Positions 33,501-39,579 of a stretch of DNA of 39,579 nucleotides are shown piece by piece (position 1 is the stretch's first letter; the number at the start of each line of letters is the position of its first letter). Position numbers and translations under genes: made by a program. Source of the DNA: Propionibacteriaceae bacterium (GTDB taxonomy: Bacteria > Actinomycetota > Actinomycetes > Propionibacteriales > Propionibacteriaceae); contig JADLEH010000347.1 of NCBI GenBank assembly GCA_020846255.1, positions 1 through 39,579 of the forward strand, read 5' to 3'. Under the pieces are notes generated by a model. The model had not been told where the DNA came from. It saw only the letters and a list, made by a program, of their open reading frames with translations, and ran no database searches.

Positions 33501-34409
33501 TACGTCGACGCGCTCGGTGTGGCTGCCGAACAGATCGTCGGCCCTGAGCGGGCGGCATCGCTCGAGGCGCAGGCCGAGCAGGTCGTCCCGGAGCTCACAA
33601 ACTCCCCCGCTTGGCCGGTCCTCAAGTCGCAGCTGATGCTCCTTGCTGCGTCCGGAGCCAACGCGATCAGCGTCCTGGAGACGGCCGTTCGAGACGGCGG
33701 GCTGGATGACGCGCGCGACCCGGCGGCTGTGCTGTCGTGGCGTCTGGACCGGGCGGAGCGCGGCGGACCCCTCCCATGGGTGAGCGGGATTCCGACGCGA
33801 CTGGCGGAGGATCCCCAATGGGGGCCTTACCTGTCCTCACGCTCCGAGCTGGTCCGCGACCTGGCTACGAAGGTTCGGGAGGCGTCTGGGACGCGCGAGC
33901 ATCGCTGGCAGGAGGGACTGCACGACGATCTGACCGCCGAGCTGGTCGCTCACGTCACCGTGTGGCGAGCGGCGATGGGCGTGCCGGAGGGCGACCTTCG
34001 TCCGACTGGCTCCGCGCAGCCGCCGAGTGCGGCCTCCCGCTGGCAAAACGTCCTCGAGGATCACCTCGAGCTAGCCAACCCCGAGCTGCAGCACTGGAAG
34101 GCGATGGTGCGTCAGCTCGCTCCGCAGTTGCGCAGCGACCCGCAGACTCCGGTGTTGGCGGCGAAGCTCGCCTCCTTGGCGAGCGCGGGCGAGGACGTGC
34201 AGCGACGGCTCTCGCTCGCCCTGCGCCGCGGTCCCCTGCCCGACGACCACGCGGCGTCGGCGCTGCTGTACCGCCTCGAGCGGCCACGCCAGGAGCCCAT
34301 CCGCGAGATGTGGGAGACCGTCGAGCACACCGAGAGCATGGGCCAGCGCCACGAGCGCATGCGCCCGCCGGACCTTGGCCCGTCCCATGGCCACGGAATC
34401 GGCATCTGA
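30525..34409 (+). CDS. traA: MobF conjugative relaxase/helicase (TraA-type)
   Basis: 1294 residues. The N-terminal TrwC relaxase domain has Tyr13 and Tyr15 (TGYDYLT) as the DNA-attacking tyrosines and a three-His metal site: His257 (SFTHRD) and His268-x-His270 (DLHTHVAI). The helicase part has Walker A (APAGAGKTT, about 595-603), VVIDEAGMAD as motif II, and VELGYATTIHGAQGATVDTM near the end of the TraI/RecD-like core. It nicks oriT, stays bound to the 5' end and unwinds the strand for transfer. The C-terminal 300 residues are alpha-helical without a recognised domain. Actinomycete TraA proteins are often longer. ATG 30525 has GGAAGGAGAGCGAG upstream. The next gene is 24 bp away, so co-transcription is likely. 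Confidence 0.92.
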   Translation: MLSLHKLTAGTGYDYLTRQVAAMDSTEKGHTSLADYYDQKGESPGHWVGSGLVGIDGVVAGDVVTADQMLSLFGLGDHPLATERLAALDLRATDRDIKDAMQLGQRYGVYPGMTEFSVELTKRIGDWNLAHGRDPGAPVPAEVRAEFRTEVGREHFRTRFGREPMDARELSGFIVRSSRPVRSGVAGYDATFSPVKSVSALWALADPEISAAVERCHDQAVADSLRFMEELAIYTRRGRNGVRQVKTHGIVAASFTHRDSRAGDPDLHTHVAIANKVQAADDGAWLTIDGRIMFKANVTVSEFYNTALEKHLTRELGVRFVNRPGCDPERPVRELEGVDLALLERWSQRDKLITRRQGGLVADFQKRHGRTPTSTELHNLAQQATLQTREAKHEPRSLAEQRRVWAIQAEQVLGRGGTSHMLARVLRPRVRPVRVVDERRLQALAANVVSVVQRHRSWWQPWHVRAEALRQVRIAGVPELASALDRVVDLSLERFSVRLTPAGDGITEPAALRRPDGSSVYTVADSAIYTSQQILDAESRLVALAGRRDGMVVGERSISLALLATLANGVQLNPGQVDLVRRMASSGERLQLAIAPAGAGKTTAISTLGAAWREAGGEVFGMAPSATAAAALAEQLGGHADTLHILTQGLSTGRLPAWARQIGPRSLVVIDEAGMADTLTLEAAVSFVVSRGGSVRLVGDDHQLAAVEAGGVLRDLDAEHGAVRLTEVVRFADPVEASASLALREGRPDALGFYLDQGRVHVGDAGSTLDQAFAAWASDRASGLDSLMLAPTRELVSELNQRARASRLGGVAADREVALADGNRASVGDIVVTRRNERRLRFSPTGWVRNGDRWTVTGVGHDLSLTVANGRGFQITLPAEYVRADVELGYATTIHGAQGATVDTMHGVLTGAESRQQLYTMMTRGRLTNHAYVQVVGDGDPDSIVRLETAMPPTPTEVLESVLARDEAALSAIGLRRAEADPATQLKPAVDRYVDALGVAAEQIVGPERAASLEAQAEQVVPELTNSPAWPVLKSQLMLLAASGANAISVLETAVRDGGLDDARDPAAVLSWRLDRAERGGPLPWVSGIPTRLAEDPQWGPYLSSRSELVRDLATKVREASGTREHRWQEGLHDDLTAELVAHVTVWRAAMGVPEGDLRPTGSAQPPSAASRWQNVLEDHLELANPELQHWKAMVRQLAPQLRSDPQTPVLAAKLASLASAGEDVQRRLSLALRRGPLPDDHAASALLYRLERPRQEPIREMWETVEHTESMGQRHERMRPPDLGPSHGHGIGI

Positions 34410-34433
34410 CTCCCACCTGCAAGGAGGAACACC

Positions 34434-34685
34434 ATGACTTCCCAGCCGAAGCCGGCGAACGAGCCGCCCGAGTATCTGTCCATCGCGGAAGCCGCAGCGC
34501 GCTACCACGTTTCGCGCGACTACATCCGCGACCGCATCATCGACGGTTCACTGCCCGCCGTCCGGTCCGGCAGGAAGATCATCCGGGTCAACTCGCGCGA
34601 TCTCGAGCGATTGTTCCGCCCCGTCCAGTCGTTACGATCGCTGGGTTCGCCGGCGGCCGCGGGTGAAGCCGCTCGGCTCAGCTGA
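34434..34685 (+). CDS. Excisionase-like helix-turn-helix protein
   Basis: 83 residues. SIAEAAARYHVSRDYIRDRI is a MerR/HTH_17-type helix-turn-helix, followed by a wing (LPAVRSGRKIIRVNSRDLERLF). This is the common 'excisionase/DNA-binding' fold that bends att DNA or regulates the element. A strong AAGGAGG site precedes the ATG. It directly follows the relaxase gene and may serve the integrase at the other end of the element as Xis, or regulate traA. Right after its stop lies the perfect palindrome GTCTGATCAGAC. Confidence 0.82.
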   Translation: MTSQPKPANEPPEYLSIAEAAARYHVSRDYIRDRIIDGSLPAVRSGRKIIRVNSRDLERLFRPVQSLRSLGSPAAAGEAARLS

Positions 34686-34686
34686 G

Positions 34687-34698
34687 GTCTGATCAGAC
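34687..34698. promoter_or_regulatory. 12-bp perfect palindrome after the excisionase-like gene
   Basis: GTCTGATCAGAC at 34687-34698 is fully self-complementary and starts 2 nt after the stop codon. It may be an operator for a dimeric regulator. The 237 bp up to darT hold no other signal I can support. Confidence 0.4.
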
Positions 34699-34922
34699 AG
34701 GGTTAGTCGTGGCCGATCCGCCACGCATCCTGCTGGTGGGCGACCTGGGCATGAACAACACACCGACCGCACCCTTGGTGGTCGACCAGGCCCGGCCGCT
34801 CGGCGCCCACGGGATCCCCCATGACGGCGACTTCGGCCGCGATGCAACCGCAGCCCGGTTCGGAGTGTCTCCGCAAGGTCGACACCAAGGGCCCCGATCG
34901 TCAGCGTGGGGTGAGGTCGATC

Positions 34923-35579
34923 ATGAACAACTGGGGCAAGATAGAGGCCGTGCCAGGACGTCCGTACCCGACGAGTGTCTTCCACATGACTCGGGTCGAG
35001 CACCTTGCCTCCATCGCCCGGTCCGGCTTGATGAATGACAACGCGGCCCAATCGGGCACCTTGATTCACGAGATCGGCAACCTAGATATCAAGGCCCGTA
35101 GGCGTGCTCGGCGAGTGGATGCCTGGCCGGGCGGGGTGGTCGCAGATTATGCTCCGTTCTACTTCAACCCACGCAGCCCGATGCAGTCCTCCATTCACAA
35201 GGGCAATGTGCCCTCGTATCGGGACGGCAATGATCGTCTGGTGTTCTTGGTCACGAGTACCCAGCGACTCCGCGACTTGGGGCTACCAGTGGTGGTCTCA
35301 GACCGGAATGCAGTTCTCGACGTGGCGCAGTTCACCGATGACGATGACTTGGATGACTTCGTCGCTTGGGAGGTCATTCGCACTAGGTACTGGAACGACT
35401 ACATCGAGGGACGAGAACTTCGCCAAGCCGAGTGCTTGGTGCACGAGCGGGTACCGTGGACGGCGTTCGTGGAGGTCGCATGCAAGAGCCAACCGGTCGC
35501 TGATGAGGCGAGCCGTGCCCTTCGCGTCGCCGGCGGAACCGGCCCGCACATAACTGTCCGACCCAGCTGGTACTTCTAG
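34923..35579 (+). CDS. darT: DarT-type DNA ADP-ribosyltransferase toxin
   Basis: 218 residues, the usual DarT length. It attaches ADP-ribose from NAD+ to bases in single-stranded DNA, stopping replication. Visible marks are FHMTRVEHLASIARSGL near the N-terminus, the DIKARRRARRVD stretch with the NAD-binding Arg residues, VADYAPFYFNPRSPM, PVVVSDRNAV, and RELRQAECLVH, which carries the catalytic Glu. The start is ATG 34923 with GAGG 7 nt upstream; earlier codons in the frame lack similarity. The antitoxin gene begins 13 bp after the stop, giving a normal toxin-antitoxin operon. DarTG systems stabilise mobile elements and some block phage DNA replication. Confidence 0.92.
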   Translation: MNNWGKIEAVPGRPYPTSVFHMTRVEHLASIARSGLMNDNAAQSGTLIHEIGNLDIKARRRARRVDAWPGGVVADYAPFYFNPRSPMQSSIHKGNVPSYRDGNDRLVFLVTSTQRLRDLGLPVVVSDRNAVLDVAQFTDDDDLDDFVAWEVIRTRYWNDYIEGRELRQAECLVHERVPWTAFVEVACKSQPVADEASRALRVAGGTGPHITVRPSWYF

Positions 35580-35592
35580 GGAAGGAGGCAAC

Positions 35593-36645
35593 ATGATCCG
35601 TGAGACCAGTGGCAATCTGCTTATGGCGCCAGCCGAAGCTCTCATTAACACCGTCAACACCGTTGGCGTCATGGGGAAGGGCATCGCGCTCCAGTTCAAG
35701 CGTGCCTACCCTGCGATGTATCTGGAGTACGAAAGGGCGGCGAAGGCTGGCGAGCTGGCACCCGGCCGTGTCCAAGTTTGGGAATCCGACCTCCTCCAGG
35801 GTCCCAGGTACATCATCAATTTCCCGACGAAGCGCCATTGGCGAGGGTCATCCAAGCTCGAGTACATCGAGCGTGGACTTGACGACCTAGCTCGTGTCAT
35901 CCGCGATCTCGGCGTGAAATCGATCGCCGTGCCGCCGCTCGGATGCGGCAACGGCGGACTGGACTGGGCCGAAGTCAAGCCCCTCATCGAGCGCAAGCTC
36001 GGTTCGCTGGAGGTGGATGTGCTGCTTTACCCTCCTGCGGGTGCGCCGAAGGCCGCCGCAATGGTTGACCGCCGCCCAAAGCCGAGAATGACACGCGGAC
36101 GCGCAGCGCTGCTCACGATCATGCAGGCGTATCAGCGAGCGACCTGGGACGCACCATCGCTGATCGAGATCCAGAAGTTGATGTACTTCCTTCAAGAGTC
36201 CGGTGAACCTCTGCGCCTCGATTATGTGAAGGGCCGGTACGGGCCTTACGCGGACAACCTTCGGCACGTCCTCGCGGAGCTCGAAGGTCACTATTTGTCC
36301 GGATTTGGGGACGGCAGCGCTCGCGTCGCGGAGGCGGAGCCCTTGGCTGTGCTGAACGCTGACGACCCGAGCATCACCCGGGAGCTCGCCGCCCACCCTG
36401 AGACCATGGAGCGCGTAGAACGCGTGATGGAGCTTGTGGAGGGCTACGAAACCCCCTATGGCATGGAGCTTCTCGCCACGGTCCACTGGGTGAACCACCA
36501 CTCGACCGCGGGTGGCGATCAGAAGCATGCCTCTCAGACGATCGCCGCTTGGTCCGAACGGAAGCAAAGAATGTTCACGCCGCAACACATCGAGCGGGCT
36601 TGGACAAGTCTCCAGACTCGTGGGGCGATCGTCACTCCAGCCTGA
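35593..36645 (+). CDS. darG: DarG antitoxin: macro-domain DNA ADP-ribosylglycohydrolase
   Basis: 350 residues. The N-terminal macro domain (1 to about 155) has ALINTVNTVGVMGKGIALQF, the ADP-ribose-binding loop, and VPPLGCGNGGLDW. It removes the ADP-ribose that DarT puts on DNA. The C-terminal part (about 165-350) with IQKLMYFLQESGEPLRLDYV and GRYGPYADNL is the DarG domain that binds and blocks the toxin directly. GGAAGGAGG precedes the ATG. It is coupled to darT by a 13-bp gap. The length and both domains are intact, so the pair is probably working. Confidence 0.92.
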   Translation: MIRETSGNLLMAPAEALINTVNTVGVMGKGIALQFKRAYPAMYLEYERAAKAGELAPGRVQVWESDLLQGPRYIINFPTKRHWRGSSKLEYIERGLDDLARVIRDLGVKSIAVPPLGCGNGGLDWAEVKPLIERKLGSLEVDVLLYPPAGAPKAAAMVDRRPKPRMTRGRAALLTIMQAYQRATWDAPSLIEIQKLMYFLQESGEPLRLDYVKGRYGPYADNLRHVLAELEGHYLSGFGDGSARVAEAEPLAVLNADDPSITRELAAHPETMERVERVMELVEGYETPYGMELLATVHWVNHHSTAGGDQKHASQTIAAWSERKQRMFTPQHIERAWTSLQTRGAIVTPA

Positions 36646-36676
36646 TCGGTCATGGCAACTTCGGCCTAGTCTTGAG

Positions 36677-36790
36677 CTATTGGGGTCAACCTTGTTCCCC
36701 ACCTCCGCGCCATCGCGGCGGTCGAGAGGACAAGCGATCTGCGCGGTAAGCACAGCCTCTCTGCGTCGCCCCGACGTCCTGACCCCATAG
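36677..36790. repeat. Imperfect 11/12-bp inverted repeat flanking about 90 bp
   Basis: CTATTGGGGTCA at 36677-36688 faces TGACCCCATAG at 36780-36790, complementary except for one unpaired base. It lies in the 295-bp gap after darG. The spacing is too long for a normal terminator. No transposase or target duplication is visible; it could be the trace of a short miniature element or chance. Confidence 0.3.
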
Positions 36791-36900
36791 GGCACGTGGT
36801 CCCGCTCGCGACCCAGTGCCTCGCAAGTCGTGATAGCCGGGATTGCTTGGACCTCCGACCTCTTGAACGGCTCAGGACTGCGCTCGGGATTGGGGCGTAC

Positions 36901-36927
36901 CCGTGGAGACTCCCTGGGCCTCCACGG
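36901..36927 (-). terminator. Hairpin terminator for the small Cys protein gene
   Basis: CCGTGGAG (36901-36908), 11-nt loop, CTCCACGG (36920-36927): 8 perfect pairs. It starts 14 nt after the stop of the minus-strand gene at 36941. No strong U-run follows, but position and strength fit a terminator. Confidence 0.6.
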
Positions 36928-36940
36928 ACCGCTGGCACCG

Positions 36941-37138
36941 TCAGGCTGCCTCAATGGCAGGCTGGACCAAGTAGCGGAAAGCGCACTCCCCCTTGCGTCC
37001 TACGCACGGCGGGAAGGTGCGGCCGCTCCCGAACTGGTTGACGTCGCCGTACTGGTCAGCCCATGCCCCAGCAAAGGGGACGCGCTGCCCGGTCTTCCAA
37101 GTTTCCCCGGGGCCGAGCGGAACGTGTCGGTTTAGCAT
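36941..37138 (-). CDS. 65-residue Cys-containing protein, weakly YjzC-like
   Basis: Starts MLNRHVPLGPGETWKTGQRV at the ATG 37136-37138 with GAGGA 7 nt upstream. The centre, KTGQRVPFAGAWADQYG, then GRTFPPCVGRKGECAF, has the 'GQ-x-hP-x-x-G-aromatic' and 'FPP' spacing seen in small YjzC-like proteins, with two Cys that may bind metal. The match is weak and I give no function. It is bracketed by an upstream stem-loop array and a downstream hairpin, which makes it a self-contained transcription unit inside the element. The longer open frame into the stem-loop region is not credible. Confidence 0.55.
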   Translation of the reverse strand: MLNRHVPLGPGETWKTGQRVPFAGAWADQYGDVNQFGSGRTFPPCVGRKGECAFRYLVQPAIEAA

Positions 37139-37155
37139 CACCAGTCCTCTTTCAC

Positions 37156-37334
37156 CTCCTTCCCCGAGCCTGACCGCCGGGGAAGGAGATTTCAGGGAAT
37201 CTCCACTACGATGGGTGCCACGCGACCAGCGTGTTTCATCGTCTCCGGACGGCCGGCCAGGATCCGCTGAAACGGGCCCTGGCCGGAGCACTTCTTGCTC
37301 CTGCGCTCTTCCAGGCGGGCTGTTAGCCGCCTGG
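37156..37334 (-). promoter_or_regulatory. Array of six stem-loops with mutually exclusive pairings (structured leader or ncRNA candidate)
   Basis: Stems in plus coordinates: 37156-37166 with 37178-37188 (11 bp); 37185-37191 with 37198-37204 (7 bp); 37208-37213 with 37237-37242 enclosing 37219-37223 with 37229-37233; 37253-37261 with 37278-37286 (9 bp); 37285-37290 with 37296-37301 (6 bp); 37311-37318 with 37327-37334 (8 bp). The first two share 37185-37188, and the fourth and fifth share 37285-37286, so they exclude each other. The last arm on the minus strand carries GGAGG 18 bp before the small gene's start. The 37311-37334 hairpin may be the terminator of the upstream gene. The rest could be a riboswitch-like leader, a small RNA, or a DNA site for recombination or transfer. 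Confidence 0.5.
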
Positions 37335-37343
37335 CACGTCATC

Positions 37344-37829
37344 TCAGTCACCCTCAGCGTCTCCCTCGTTAGGGAACGCTGCAATTGGGCTGTACTCATT
37401 CGAGTTGAGCTTATTGATCAGACCCTGATCTGCTGCACGGTTGAGCGCGACCGTCACAACGTTTCGAGGGTCGGACCACTCCGCTGCCCGACTACCGACT
37501 CGGCGTACTGCTTCGTCGACGACCTCATCGCGCGTTGCCGTGCGCCCGAGTTCAGACACGATCTCCGCGACAAGCCTCGGAGTTCGGATGCGCCCAGTTC
37601 GAGGAACCAGTACCGAAGTCACTCCGGCAATCGAGGCCTCATCGTTCACCTCGGTGGCGCCCGCGGACTCAGGGGCCAGCCGCAGAAGGCTCTCAAGCGC
37701 TGCCTCGATGTCTGCGAGGCGCCGCCTCGAGAAGTCGAGCTGCGCATCAAGTTCTGCAACTGTTCGCGTAACGGTATCCCGCTGATCACGTAGTGCCGCG
37801 ATCGCTGGGCCGAGTACATCAACTGTCAT
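37344..37829 (-). CDS. Coiled-coil plus winged-helix-like small protein, unknown
   Basis: 161 residues. Residues 8-50 (IAALRDQRDTVTRTVAELDA then QLDFSRRRLADIEAALESLL) are heptad-rich and should form a coiled coil. Residues about 80-155 (TPRLVAEIVSELGRTATRDE, VVTVALNRAADQGLINKL) have the helix-helix-wing spacing of a winged HTH, and the end is acidic. This suggests a dimeric DNA-binding or regulatory protein of the element, but no family is recognised. The ATG at 37827-37829 fits the leaderless promoter just upstream; the longer frame from 37898 would run through that promoter. Its stop lies 10 bp before the stem-loop array. Confidence 0.68.
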   Translation of the reverse strand: MTVDVLGPAIAALRDQRDTVTRTVAELDAQLDFSRRRLADIEAALESLLRLAPESAGATEVNDEASIAGVTSVLVPRTGRIRTPRLVAEIVSELGRTATRDEVVDEAVRRVGSRAAEWSDPRNVVTVALNRAADQGLINKLNSNEYSPIAAFPNEGDAEGD

Positions 37830-37835
37830 ACTGAA

Positions 37836-37868
37836 ATTGTACCACAGTCCCGTGACAGGCTTCCTGTC
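37836..37868 (-). promoter_or_regulatory. Leaderless promoter with GACAGG/CCTGTC operator-like palindrome
   Basis: On the minus strand an extended -10, TGGTACAAT (TACAAT at 37836-37841), ends 6 nt before the ATG at 37829. Around the -35 position lies the inverted repeat GACAGG-3-CCTGTC (37854-37859, 37863-37868). This placement suits repression by a dimeric protein, possibly the gene's own winged-helix product. Confidence 0.6.
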
Positions 37869-38347
37869 TGAGTTGTATCTACGTTTGGTCCGAGTCATGT
37901 CCGGAAACGGCGCGTAGCACCGCTGCTGACACCGCGTGGAGCGAACACCCCCAAAATCCTTGAGGCGACACGGTCATACCGAGTAGGAGAACGCGAGTTG
38001 GCACCATTCGCTCGGCTAGATCTCGAGGGAGTCCGGGCTGCAGTCACCCAACCGGCATCTACCGGCATCTACCGGCAAGTGTCCGCGGCCCACCCAACCC
38101 TCGCCCGACTTAGGCGCAGCACTTATCCGGACGGCTGGCGACGAGTATTCATGTCTAGATGCCGGTGCCTAAACCGCATGCTTTGGACAACGACGTTTGG
38201 GGCGCTACCCCGATCGGACTCAGTCATCGAGGCCGCGGTCCGTCCAGGCAGAATCGGGACCCGCCGCGCGACCGCACATGGGATCGGTCTTCCACGAATG
38301 ACATGTTCTCGGCCGTTGCCGAGCTCTCGGCGCAGATGCACCACAGA
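37869..38347. other. About 480 bp without a supported gene, upstream of the coiled-coil gene
   Basis: Contains a 10-bp tandem repeat (38051-38077) and a 14-bp palindrome GCCGAGCTCTCGGC (38318-38331) 17 bp after the integrase stop, which could end integrase transcription. A plus-strand frame from 37998 to 38393 is open, but it runs through the repeat and into the antisense of int and has no recognisable content. Confidence 0.45.
38051..38077 (+). repeat. 10-bp tandem repeat ACCGGCATCT, 2.7 copies
   Basis: ACCGGCATCT at 38051-38060 and 38061-38070, then ACCGGCA. The phasing of about one helical turn could reflect a protein-binding site, such as an att arm site, or simple slippage. Confidence 0.5.
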
Positions 38348-39502
38348 TCAAGCTCCGCCTTCAATCAACTTGGAGAGTCGCTCAGCTATCTGACGGTCGC
38401 GGTCCTTAGCGGCGTGCTGGTACAGCTGCGCGGCCACGGACGTCGAGTGGCCGAGGCGCGCCTGAAGCTCGGCCGTAGTGGCTCCGACCTGGGCGGCCAT
38501 CGTTGCGCCGGTATGACGAAGGTCGTGCCACTTGAGGTCTTCGCGGCCGGCGGCCTTCTTCGCCTTGGTGAAGTAGCTGCCCATCACTGAGTGCCACATG
38601 TGCCCCCGACCTTCGCCTGGGAAGAGCAGCGTGTTCTGCCCGGGCCGGACCCAAGTCTCGAGGTGCTCCTCGATTACCGGCCAGATGTGGGGCGGGATCG
38701 AGACGTCGCGGTAGCCGGCGTCTGACTTCGGCGGGCCGACGACTGCACCGCCGGGCGGGAAGGTCACCGCACGACGGATCTTGATCTGCCGGTTGACGAT
38801 GTCGATGTCCTTGCGGCGCAACTCGGCGAGCTCGCCGTAGCGGAGAGCGCACCAGGCGGCGATGTATACAGCGGCCCGGAGCCGGGGCGGCATGGTGTCG
38901 GCCACAACGTCGATCTCTGCTGGCGTGGCCGGCTCGACCGGGCGCTTCGTCGCCGCGGCGCCGGCTCCTCGAATGTGGACGGGCGAGGCCGGAATGAGGT
39001 CGTCATCGACCGCCGAGTTCATGATCGCCCGGAGAAGCCCGTAAGCCTTGGTTCGTGACCTGAGCGTCGACTTGCTCAGGCTCGCGTGCCAGGCGCGCAC
39101 GTCGGCTCGGGCGATCTGATCGATGGGCCGCTTACCGAAAGTGGGCACGAGGTAGGTCGCCAGGACGTGGCGGTAGTCCTTCTGCGTCAGAGGCCGCAGC
39201 GGTTGCCCCTTCGAGTTGCGACGCTCGTCGATCCAGCGGGCCGCGTACTCGCCGAAGGTCACCTTGGGCATCGACAATCGCCTGGACTCCTCGGCGCGGG
39301 CGGCGGGCGACAGCCAGGGCAGTTTGTCGGCGGCTGCCTCGCTGATGCGCTTCTTCTCGTTGTGTAGCCAGACGATCGCCAGGTCCTTGGCCTCGAAGGT
39401 CACCGGGCCGTTGTACCGCTGCATGTCAGGCCCGACGTAGCTAGCCTGATAGCGGCCCGACGGCAGCTTCCGGATGTAGCCGAACTCTCTGCTCTCCGCC
39501 AT
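38348..39502 (-). CDS. int: Tyrosine recombinase / integrase of the mobile element
   Basis: 384 residues. Residues 1-75 form an arm-binding-like N-terminus (FGYIRKLPSGRYQASYVGPD), 80-180 a SAM-like core-binding domain (TFGEYAARWIDERR), and 200-375 the catalytic domain. The full catalytic set is visible: Arg221 in CALRYGEL, Lys259 in PPKSDAG, His326-x2-Arg329 in WHDLRHTG, His352 in LGHST and Tyr361 in QLYQHA. It inserts and, with an Xis, excises the element. The ATG at 39500-39502 has GGAGG 6 nt upstream. The gene is transcribed inward from the right end of the window. Its att site is not visible, so the right end must lie beyond the window. Confidence 0.94.
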   Translation of the reverse strand: MAESREFGYIRKLPSGRYQASYVGPDMQRYNGPVTFEAKDLAIVWLHNEKKRISEAAADKLPWLSPAARAEESRRLSMPKVTFGEYAARWIDERRNSKGQPLRPLTQKDYRHVLATYLVPTFGKRPIDQIARADVRAWHASLSKSTLRSRTKAYGLLRAIMNSAVDDDLIPASPVHIRGAGAAATKRPVEPATPAEIDVVADTMPPRLRAAVYIAAWCALRYGELAELRRKDIDIVNRQIKIRRAVTFPPGGAVVGPPKSDAGYRDVSIPPHIWPVIEEHLETWVRPGQNTLLFPGEGRGHMWHSVMGSYFTKAKKAAGREDLKWHDLRHTGATMAAQVGATTAELQARLGHSTSVAAQLYQHAAKDRDRQIAERLSKLIEGGA

Positions 39503-39517
39503 GAGAGGCCTCCAGAT

Positions 39518-39545
39518 CGTGCGATTTCGTGCGACGAACGTGCGA
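39518..39545 (-). promoter_or_regulatory. Three phased TCGCACG repeats in the integrase leader
   Basis: CGTGCGA (plus strand) at 39518-39524, 39528-39534 and 39539-39545: three copies at 10-11 bp spacing, all on one face of the helix. Just upstream on the minus strand lies a TATGAT -10-like hexamer, so the repeats sit in the leader between promoter and ribosome site, where a repressor or Xis could shut off int. Confidence 0.6.
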
Positions 39546-39579
39546 TATCACATCATATCTGGGCCCACGACTGCCTACC

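Noticed and set aside
34703..35038. Overlapping small frames on both strands upstream of darT
   Set aside because: No ribosome sites, no similarity, and the plus-strand one overlaps darT out of frame.
37998..38393. 131-codon plus-strand frame before int
   Set aside because: Runs through a 10-bp tandem repeat and into the antisense of int; no motif, weak start.
1..39579. CRISPR array, rRNA or intact insertion sequence
   Set aside because: No regularly spaced repeats, no rRNA-like sequence and no transposase gene were seen anywhere in the window.

Overview
The window is high-GC bacterial DNA from an actinomycete. The signs are frequent GTG starts, promoters lying about 6 nt before a start codon with no leader RNA, actinomycete-type solo nucleases, a large MobF relaxase, and very long antisense open frames that are only GC artefacts. 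I cannot fix the genus from sequence alone.

Layout. (1) 1-565: the start of an SRPBCC protein. (2) 688-7606, minus strand: a compact fructan or fructo-oligosaccharide operon with a GH32-like hydrolase, ABC binding lipoprotein, two MalF/MalG-type permeases, a LacI-type regulator and a second, canonical GH32 hydrolase. Two LacI-type operators 42 bp apart precede it, and a 12-bp intercistronic hairpin separates the binding-protein gene from the permeases. (3) 7869-11537: an HTH / STAND ATPase / WD40 protein. (4) 11858-13949: a small lipoprotein, a two-helix membrane protein and a 482-residue orphan.

(5) 14.1-21.9 kb is an accessory nuclease and defence-like block: a PD-(D/E)xK protein, an HNH nuclease, a phosphorothioate-DNA-reading HNH enzyme (type IV restriction), a GIY-YIG protein, and a MutT hydrolase translationally coupled to a PLD / SF2 helicase / DUF3427 protein that carries an in-frame TAG near its N-terminus. 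The block contains scars: two tRNA-like 3' fragments (14.15 and 16.55 kb), a truncated 43-codon reading frame, and a remnant of a UvrD helicase C-terminus. (6) 21.9-29.9 kb: a SHOCT-domain protein, type-5 uracil-DNA glycosylase, zinc-ribbon thioredoxin, UvrD-family helicase with a nuclease-like insertion and a topoisomerase zinc ribbon, a NERD protein, a second GIY-YIG protein and a NYN/LOTUS RNase-like protein.

(7) 30-39.5 kb is most of an integrative mobilizable element: an oriT-like palindrome cluster, a MobF relaxase/helicase (TraA type), an excisionase-like HTH protein, the DarT/DarG toxin-antitoxin pair, a 65-residue Cys-containing protein behind a 180-bp run of stem-loops with mutually exclusive pairings, a coiled-coil/winged-helix-like protein from a leaderless promoter, and a tyrosine integrase with three phased 7-bp repeats in its leader. 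No type IV secretion or coupling gene is visible, so transfer would need a helper.

The most unusual items are the stem-loop array with its small gene, the nonsense codon in the helicase next to MutT, and the dense solo-nuclease cluster with tRNA and helicase scars.
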